Assembly (NCBI GenBank): GCA_045600125.1
Contig: JAZRXH010000090.1
Coordinates: forward strand, 1 to 7,720
Reading direction: 5' to 3'
Source of the DNA: SIG622 sp045600125
Lineage (GTDB): Bacteria > Bacillota > Clostridia > Oscillospirales > CAG-382
DNA: 7,720 nucleotides
Part shown: one piece after another, positions 1-4,730 of the stretch
How positions within the stretch are numbered: position 1 is the stretch's first letter
Layout: every line of letters starts with the position of its first letter
Translations under genes and position numbers: made by a program
Notes under the pieces: model-generated
What the model was told of the DNA's origin: nothing
The model's database searches: none
The model's input: only the letters and a program-made list of their open reading frames with translations

Positions 1-27
1 CAAAGGAAGGAGGTCATCCCCTCGTGA
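1..27 (+). CDS. 3' end of a probable upstream gene (partial)
   Basis: In frame 1 the window opens inside a reading frame that reads QRKEVIPS and stops at the TGA at 25-27. That stop overlaps the GTG start of the next gene by four bases (GTGA), a common arrangement for translationally coupled operon genes. Only eight codons are visible, so nothing can be said about the product. The call rests on the overlap and could be chance. Confidence 0.3.
   Translation, partial: QRKEVIPS
7..14 (+). promoter_or_regulatory. Shine-Dalgarno for the TerB-N/TerB-C gene
   Basis: AAGGAGGT matches the anti-Shine-Dalgarno complement over all eight bases and lies 9 nt before the GTG at 24. It decides the start, because the reading frame itself stays open upstream to the edge of the window. 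Confidence 0.75.
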
Positions 28-1553
28 GTGAAATATACAAAGCGGCGCCGAGGGCGATCCTTGACCTCCGTGTCCTTCCGTGGTCATGCCGCTGTCCGGA
101 CTTCGTGTACGGCGATACCCGGCTTTGCGAATATGCCGGACGGATGGCACAGTGCGCCGCCTCGGAAGAGCTCATATGCGAGGTGCCGAAGGAGCATCTG
201 TATGACGCCTCGACCCTTTTTTGCGCAAACGTCCTCCGGGACGCCGAAAAGACCGGCGAGGATGCCGAAGCGCTGTCGCTTCTCATCCGTGCCTTCCGTC
301 TGTACGGAAAAGAGCCCGACGGCAGGGTCACCCTGACGGGAAGGAGCCTTGCCGACTGCATCACCGACTTCTGCCTTGTGAAGGGGCGCCTTTGGGAGCT
401 CGCCGAGCTGTATCGGACCGACCTTACGGGGTTCGGTTTTTCGGCGGACTTTTTCGGTGCCGACCTTGTTTACGCCTTCCTTTCGGGAAAGGGAGTACCG
501 AGGGAATGCACGGTGCTTTGCAGTGCCTGCCTTTGCGACTTTGACTTCCGTTCTTTTGCCCATTACCGGAATCATACCGAAATCTGCGAATGTGCCGTGG
601 AATCCGCCGTCACGGCTGCCCTTGAGGTCGTTCTTTCCTCCTGCGGAAAGAGCCGCTTCGTCCCCGAGCCGAAGAAGACCGTCCGCTGTGCGTATGCGGG
701 GCTTCCCTGCCCGGCAGGGCTTTTACGCAGGGTCGAGCTTACTTACCTTCCTTTTTCGGAGGATGCGGAGATACGGGGCTTTGTGACTTCGGTGGTAAAA
801 TACGCCGACAATCTCGTGCGGCAGGGGCTGGATATCCGTTCCAAGCTCTCCGGCGCAGGACTTCCTCCCGCTTACCGAAGCGCCGTGAACGAGCGGATAC
901 GCAGCGACCTTCCGGGCTTTCTGAAAGCCCCCGGCAAGGTGGGGAGAAAGCCAAAGCACCCGAGGTCGGAGCCGAAGGAGGAAGCCTCCCCGCCGATTCC
1001 GGAGGAAAAAATCGACCTCAGGGTGGATTTTGCAAGAGCACGGCAGATCGAGACCGATTCCTGGAAGCTCTGCGCTCTGCTCGGCACCGAGTACGGCGAT
1101 GAAAAGAGCGTCGATCTGTCCCTTTTGTACGGCGGTGAAAAGAGCAAAAAGGGCGAACAGAATGAAGCGGACGTGCCGGAGAGCCCGGCAGACGGGCAAA
1201 GCGGCAGAACGTCCGAAAAAGCGTCCCCCGGCAAAGGCGAAGCGGAGATTCCCGGAAAGACGGATGCGAACAGTACGGCAAATTCAATAAACGAAACGCA
1301 GGAAGCGGACGAATGGACGGAGTTTTTTGTCTCGCTTGACGAAACCGAGAAAAAAGTTCTTGCCTGCGTCCTTACGGGAGAAAGCCCGGAGGGGGCTGCC
1401 GCCGCAGCCGGAGGCTTTGCGCAGGGGTTCGTTTCCTCCGTTAACGAAAAAGCGTCCGAATGGATCGGGGACATCCTTATCGAGGAAACCGAAGGCGGCT
1501 TCTCGGTGATAGAGGACTACCGGGAGGACGTTTGCAGATTATGCGGAGTATAA
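24..1553 (+). CDS. TerB-N/TerB-C domain protein (divergent N-terminus)
   Basis: A 509-aa protein with no signal peptide or membrane segment, so probably cytoplasmic. The C-terminal part resembles TerB-C: a KIDLRVDFARARQIETDSW stretch (about 329-347), an acidic, Gly/Ser/Lys-rich linker (about 371-429), then EWTEFFVSLDETEKKVL (430-446) and VNEKASEWIGDILIEE (473-488) followed by an EDY. The N-terminal half fits TerB-N weakly: LADCITDFCLVKG (109-121) looks like its conserved WL-DY segment, and FVTSVVKYADNLVR (253-266) is typical of the clostridial group, but the usual WR-containing motif is not seen. The protein holds 21 cysteines, 17 of them before residue 230. TerB-family proteins are tied to tellurite resistance, stress and proposed DNA-processing systems; no enzymatic activity is evident. 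It is followed by a BrxD-like ATPase and an Lhr-type helicase on the same strand. The GTG start is chosen for its strong ribosome site and GTGA overlap; a longer form beginning before the window cannot be excluded. Confidence 0.8.
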   Translation: MSEIYKAAPRAILDLRVLPWSCRCPDFVYGDTRLCEYAGRMAQCAASEELICEVPKEHLYDASTLFCANVLRDAEKTGEDAEALSLLIRAFRLYGKEPDGRVTLTGRSLADCITDFCLVKGRLWELAELYRTDLTGFGFSADFFGADLVYAFLSGKGVPRECTVLCSACLCDFDFRSFAHYRNHTEICECAVESAVTAALEVVLSSCGKSRFVPEPKKTVRCAYAGLPCPAGLLRRVELTYLPFSEDAEIRGFVTSVVKYADNLVRQGLDIRSKLSGAGLPPAYRSAVNERIRSDLPGFLKAPGKVGRKPKHPRSEPKEEASPPIPEEKIDLRVDFARARQIETDSWKLCALLGTEYGDEKSVDLSLLYGGEKSKKGEQNEADVPESPADGQSGRTSEKASPGKGEAEIPGKTDANSTANSINETQEADEWTEFFVSLDETEKKVLACVLTGESPEGAAAAAGGFAQGFVSSVNEKASEWIGDILIEETEGGFSVIEDYREDVCRLCGV

Positions 1554-1635
1554 TGAAAGTCACGGTGTGACCGCCGGGAGAATAACAACAGAAAACGTAC
1601 AAGGGAATACAAGGGAAAAGGATAGGATAACCGAC
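1554..1635 (+). other. Spacer between the TerB gene and the ATPase gene
   Basis: An 82-nt gap. It holds a small perfect hairpin (GTCAC-GGT-GTGAC, 1559-1571) and a repeated TACAAGGGA. The ATPase frame stays open through it back to a GTG at 1567, but that GTG lies inside the hairpin and has no ribosome site at a usable distance. No promoter with a matched -35/-10 pair is seen, which fits cotranscription. Confidence 0.5.
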
Positions 1636-3003
1636 ATGTCAGAAAATTCACAGAACAATTCACAGAACAACGTAAAGATATCAAAAAGAGTCCTCGGCAT
1701 TCTTCTGGGTTCCATCGGAGCCGGAGTCGTACCGAAAGTGGGACTCGAATACATCGCCATCGGCAGAAACGACGAGCTGGCTTCGCTCCTCTCGGATCTG
1801 GAAGCCGTAAAGGAGGGCGCCTGCGCCGTCCGCTTCATCGTGGGACGGTACGGAAGCGGCAAGAGCTTCCTTCTGCGCCTCATCGAGAACAATGCGAGAG
1901 AGCGGGGCTTTGTGACAGCCGGCGCCGATCTTTCTCCCGAAAGAAGACTTTCCGGCACGAGAAATCAGGGACTTGCCACCTACCGTGAGCTCGTCAAGAA
2001 CTGCTCCTGCAAGGCGTCCCCCGACGGCGGCGCTCTGTCCGGCATCCTCACCCGGTGGTTCGGCTCCATCGGTGCAGAGGCGGTAAAGAGCGGACTTGCC
2101 CCCGACAGCGAGGAATTTACCTCTTACGTGCGGGCGGAGATCTTCAAGGTCTGCTCGGAGCTGGAGACCATGGTGAACGGCTTTGACTTTGCCAAGGTCC
2201 TCTGGTGCTGCTTCGAGGGCTATTCGGCGCACGACGACGTAAAGCTGGCATGCTCCTCCAAGTGGCTCCGGGGCGAATACTCCACGAAGCTGGAGGCACG
2301 GAGCGATCTGGGCGTGTGCTCGATCATCAACGATGAGAACTGGTACGATTATCTGAAGCTCCTTGCCGTCTTTTTCCGGAAGATCGGCTACGCCGGCTTC
2401 ATCGTATATCTTGACGAATGCGTAAATCTCTACAAGATCCCCAACCGGGTCTCCCGGGAGAACAACTATGAAAAGATCCTTGCCATGTTCAACGACACCA
2501 TGCAGGGAAAAGCCGAGGGACTCGGCATCTACTTCGGCGGCACGCCGGAATTCCTCGAGGACAAGAACAGAGGTCTTTACAGCTACGAGGCGCTCCGTTC
2601 CCGCCTTGCGGATTCCCGCTTCACGGGAAGCGCCGACGGCACGAAGCATCTGAAGAACTTCATGTCCCCGGTCATTCGTCTTTCCCGCCTTACGGGGGAC
2701 GAGCTTTTCGCCCTCATCGGCAAGCTGGAAACGGTGCACTCCCTCTACTACAAGACCGAGCTTCGTCTTTCCGACGAGGAGAAGCTCGCCTTTCTGAAGC
2801 TCTACGGGGAGCGCATGGGAGCCGACAGCCTTCTCACGCCCCGTGAGGTCATAAGGGACTTTCTTGCCGTTCTCAATCTTCTCATGCAGAACCCCGAAGA
2901 GAGCTTTATGTCGCTGATGGAAAGCGTAGCGGCAAGGAAGCAGTCAGAGGAGGACGGCGAAGGCGACGAGTTTGACGAGGAGTTTGCAAGATTCGAGCTT
3001 TAA
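1636..3003 (+). CDS. BrxD-like P-loop ATPase (DUF2791 family)
   Basis: A 455-aa ATP-binding protein. Walker A is GRYGSGKS (70-77), and Walker B is a hydrophobic strand ending in YLDE (258-261). Family signatures are DLSPERRL (98-105), GLATYRELVKN (112-122), GGTPEFLED (301-309), RGLYSYEALRSRL (312-324) and LTPREVIRDFL (400-410). Together these are characteristic of DUF2791, the family of the BREX ATPase BrxD. BrxD-type proteins are AAA-like ATPases encoded beside an Lhr-like helicase in BREX types 2 and 6, and the same pairing occurs here, so a role as the ATP-driven switch or loader for that helicase is a reasonable inference. The acidic tail (437-449) is family-atypical low complexity. The ATG at 1636 is preferred over an in-frame GTG at 1567 that would add 23 residues with no ribosome site. 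A perfect in-frame 12-bp duplication (1645-1668) encodes NSQN twice near the N-terminus. The symbol is withheld because no other BREX gene is in view. Confidence 0.92.
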   Translation: MSENSQNNSQNNVKISKRVLGILLGSIGAGVVPKVGLEYIAIGRNDELASLLSDLEAVKEGACAVRFIVGRYGSGKSFLLRLIENNARERGFVTAGADLSPERRLSGTRNQGLATYRELVKNCSCKASPDGGALSGILTRWFGSIGAEAVKSGLAPDSEEFTSYVRAEIFKVCSELETMVNGFDFAKVLWCCFEGYSAHDDVKLACSSKWLRGEYSTKLEARSDLGVCSIINDENWYDYLKLLAVFFRKIGYAGFIVYLDECVNLYKIPNRVSRENNYEKILAMFNDTMQGKAEGLGIYFGGTPEFLEDKNRGLYSYEALRSRLADSRFTGSADGTKHLKNFMSPVIRLSRLTGDELFALIGKLETVHSLYYKTELRLSDEEKLAFLKLYGERMGADSLLTPREVIRDFLAVLNLLMQNPEESFMSLMESVAARKQSEEDGEGDEFDEEFARFEL

Positions 3004-3025
3004 TTTGGATCCTGACGGGAAGTGC

Positions 3026-3054
3026 TTTCGGTGCACTCGATCAGTGCACCGAAA
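3026..3054 (+). terminator. Perfect 12-bp hairpin after the ATPase gene, no T-tract
   Basis: TTTCGGTGCACT (3026-3037), a 5-nt loop CGATC, and AGTGCACCGAAA (3043-3054) form a perfect stem starting 23 nt after the stop codon. Position and stem strength suit a terminator or 3'-end processing signal, but neither strand has a T-run after the stem, so it is not a canonical intrinsic terminator. It could be a partial attenuator or an RNA-stabilising end, since the helicase gene lies downstream on the same strand. Confidence 0.45.
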
Positions 3055-3078
3055 ATAACACTTTCGGAAACAGAAAAA

Positions 3079-3180
3079 GGGCAGCAGGGAGCCCCTGCGG
3101 GCAGCGGGGATGCCCCCGCGGGCAAATCGTGAATGCACCGCAGGTGAAATTCGGGGGTACAGATGCCCGAGTATTGTCCC
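3079..3180 (+). repeat. Array leading partial unit
   Basis: Two H3 palindromes (an AGC-type, then an ATGC-type) and the type A linker (TGAATGCACC...GGTGAAATTC) lead into the first H1. No H1 or H2 precedes them, so the array begins mid-unit. Confidence 0.8.
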
Positions 3181-3361
3181 GTTTGACCGCCATATATGCG
3201 AGCGGTCAAACTCAGAGGTTTGGCATAAATGATTCGTTTCTGCTGCTCGGATGAAGTCAAACGCCGACTTCATCGGAGGAGTGGCGAGGGATGCCCCCGC
3301 GGGCAAATCGTGAATGCACCGCAGGTGAAATTCGGGGGTACAGATGCCCGAGTATTGTCCC
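3181..3361 (+). repeat. Array unit 1 (181 bp, one H3, linker A)
   Basis: H1 loop CATATATGCGA; H2 at 3250-3274; one H3 of the GCGAGGG form, with a single A-C mismatch and one extra base that explains 181 rather than 180 bp; type A linker. Confidence 0.9.
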
Positions 3362-3581
3362 GTTTGACCGCCTTATACGCAAGCGGTCAAACTCAGAGGT
3401 TTGGCATAAATGATTCGTTTCTGCTGCTCGGATGAAGTCAAACGCCGACTTCATCGGAGGAGGGGCGGGGATGCCCCCGCAGGCAGCGGGGAGCCCCTGC
3501 GGGCAGCGGGGATGCCCCCGCAGGCAAATCGAGACCCTGCCGCAGACAAAACAGAGGGTGCAGATACCCGAGTATTGTCCC
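3362..3581 (+). repeat. Array unit 2 (220 bp, three H3, linker B)
   Basis: H1 loop CTTATACGCAA; H2 at 3431-3455; three H3 palindromes, the middle one pairing GCGGGG with CCCTGC through a G-U; type B linker (AGACCCTGCC...CAGAGGGT). Confidence 0.9.
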
Positions 3582-3761
3582 GTTTGACCGCCATATATGC
3601 GAGCGGTCAAACTCAGAGGTTTGGCATAAATGATTCGTTTCTGCTGCTCCGATGAAGTCAAACGCCGACTTCATCGGAGGAGGGGCGGGGATGCCCCCGC
3701 AGGCAATTCGTGAATGCACCGCAGGTGAAATTCGGGGGTGCAGATACCCGAGTATTGTCCC
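3582..3761 (+). repeat. Array unit 3 (180 bp, one H3, linker A)
   Basis: H1 loop CATATATGCGA; H2 at 3651-3675, extendable to 13 bp because CTCC precedes it; one perfect H3; type A linker. This is the minimal unit. Confidence 0.9.
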
Positions 3762-3961
3762 GTTTGACCGCCATATACGAAAGCGGTCAAACTCAGAGGT
3801 TTGGCATAAATGATTCGTTTCTGCTGCTCGGATGAAGTCAAACGCCGACTTCATCGGAGGAGGGGCGGGGATGCCCCCGCAGGCAGCGGGGATGCCCCTG
3901 CTGGCAAATCGAGACCCTGCCGCAGACAAAACAGAGGGTACAGATGCCCGAGTATTGTCCC
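3762..3961 (+). repeat. Array unit 4 (200 bp, two H3, linker B)
   Basis: H1 loop CATATACGAAA, the most divergent loop; H2 at 3831-3855; two H3 copies, the second with a G-U pair; type B linker. Confidence 0.9.
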
Positions 3962-4160
3962 GTTTGACCGCCTTATACGCAAGCGGTCAAACTCAGAGGT
4001 TTGGCATAAATGATTCGTTTCTGCTGCTCCGATGAAGTCAAACGCCGACTTCATCGGAGGAGTGGCGAGGGAGCCCCTGCGGGCAGCAGGGAGCCCCTGC
4101 GGGCAAATCGAGACCCTGCCGCAGACAAAACAGAGGGTGCAGATGCCCGAGTATTGTCCC
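3962..4160 (+). repeat. Array unit 5 (199 bp, two H3, linker B)
   Basis: H1 loop CTTATACGCAA, the same as unit 2; H2 at 4031-4055, extendable to 13 bp; two H3 copies, both AGC-type, the first with one mismatch and one G-U; type B linker. Confidence 0.9.
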
Positions 4161-4379
4161 GTTTGACCGCCATATATGCGAGCGGTCAAACTCAGAGGTT
4201 TGGCAAAAATGATTCGTTTCTGCTGCTCCGATGAAGTCAAACGCCGACTTCATCGGAGGAGGGGCGGGGATGCCCCCGCAGGCAGCGGGGAGCCCCCGCG
4301 GGCAGCAGGGAGCCCCTGCTGGCAAATCGAGACCCTGCCGCAGACAAAACAGAGGGTACAGATGCCCGAGTATTGTCCC
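4161..4379 (+). repeat. Array unit 6 (219 bp, three H3, linker B)
   Basis: H1 loop CATATATGCGA; H2 at 4230-4254, extendable to 13 bp; three H3 copies including both a GCGGGG/CCCCGC and a GCAGGG/CCCTGC stem, each fully paired; type B linker. Confidence 0.9.
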
Positions 4380-4599
4380 GTTTGACCGCCATATATGCGA
4401 GCGGTCAAACTCAGAGGTTTGGCAAAAAGGATTCGTTTCTACTGCGCCGATGAAGTCAAACGCCGACTTCATCGGAGGAGGGGCGGGGATGCCCCCGCAG
4501 GCAGCGGGGAGCCCCTGCGGGCAGCGGGGATGCCCCCGCAGGCAAATCGAGACCCTGCCGCAGACAAAACAGAGGGTGCAGATGCCCGAGTATTGTCCC
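4380..4599 (+). repeat. Array unit 7 (220 bp, three H3, linker B)
   Basis: H1 loop CATATATGCGA; H2 at 4449-4473, with 11 bp when its CC/GG ends are included; three H3 copies; type B linker. Just upstream of H2 it carries substitutions not shared by units 1-6 (CTACTGCGCC in place of CTGCTGCTCC or CTGCTGCTCG). Confidence 0.9.
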
Positions 4600-4703
4600 G
4601 TTTGACCGCCATATATGCAAGCGGTCAAGCTCAGAGGTTTGGCATAAATGATTCGTTTCTACTGCCAGAAGCAGAAAAGGGCAGCAGGCTCCCCCCTGCG
4701 CCC
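4600..4703 (+). repeat. Array unit 8 (truncated, degenerate end)
   Basis: H1 loop CATATATGCAA, with one arm change (GCGGTCAAGC) that leaves a U-G wobble. H2 is missing: the unit breaks off after ATTCGTTTCTACTGCC. A degenerate H3-like hairpin remains at 4679-4703 (GGGC, bulged A, GCAGG, six-base loop, CCTGC, GCCC), ending 12 nt before the helicase ribosome site. Confidence 0.8.
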
Positions 4704-4715
4704 CAAATCATGAAT

Positions 4716-4720
4716 GGAGG
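4716..4720 (+). promoter_or_regulatory. Shine-Dalgarno for the helicase gene
   Basis: GGAGG lies 10 nt before the ATG at 4731 and fixes the start there. The in-frame ATGs at 4710 and 4395 have no comparable site, and the latter lies inside the repeat array. Confidence 0.75.
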
Positions 4721-4730
4721 ATACACGTCC

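Larger units (their letters stand above)
3071..4688 (+). repeat. 1.6-kb array of eight structured repeat units inside the operon
   Basis: Direct reading gives eight same-strand copies of a compound unit. H1 is GTTTGACCGC-N11-GCGGTCAAAC, starting at 3181, 3362, 3582, 3762, 3962, 4161, 4380 and 4600. H2 is GATGAAGTC-N7-GACTTCATC, starting exactly 69 nt after H1 in seven copies (3250, 3431, 3651, 3831, 4031, 4230, 4449). One to three GC-rich palindromes (H3, such as GCGGGG-ATGC-CCCCGC) follow, then a linker in one of two versions. The array is bracketed by near-identical sequences, CAGAAAAAGGGCAGCAGG (3071-3088) and CAGAAAAGGGCAGCAGG (4672-4688). No long open frame runs through it, because unit lengths shift the frame. 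It is not a CRISPR (no unique spacers), and no transposase is present. It may act as RNA or as DNA structure; the function is unknown. Confidence 0.95.

Noticed and set aside
1549..1554. TATAAT -10-like sequence at the end of the TerB gene
   Set aside because: No -35 element at 16-18 bp spacing and no extended -10 TG; the genes look cotranscribed.
3229..4605. Series of 67-124 aa plus-strand frames starting MIRFCCSDEVKRRLHRR or MKSNADF
   Set aside because: They restart in each array unit, change frame because unit lengths are not multiples of three, and encode only repeat sequence. The purine-rich GGAGGAGG before ATG in each unit is part of the palindromic GC block.
2944..4628. Minus-strand frames of 86-196 aa across the array
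   Set aside because: They are repeats of the same array-derived peptide with no family resemblance and no ribosome site.
3181..4630. Possible integron attC array based on GTTTGAC/GTCAAAC inverted repeats
   Set aside because: The core sites do not fit GTTRRRY/RYYYAAC (the fourth base is T, not a purine), there are no cassette genes between copies and no integrase.
3071..4688. Possible CRISPR array
   Set aside because: The repeated part is nearly the whole 180-220 bp unit. There are no unique spacers of uniform length and no cas gene in view.
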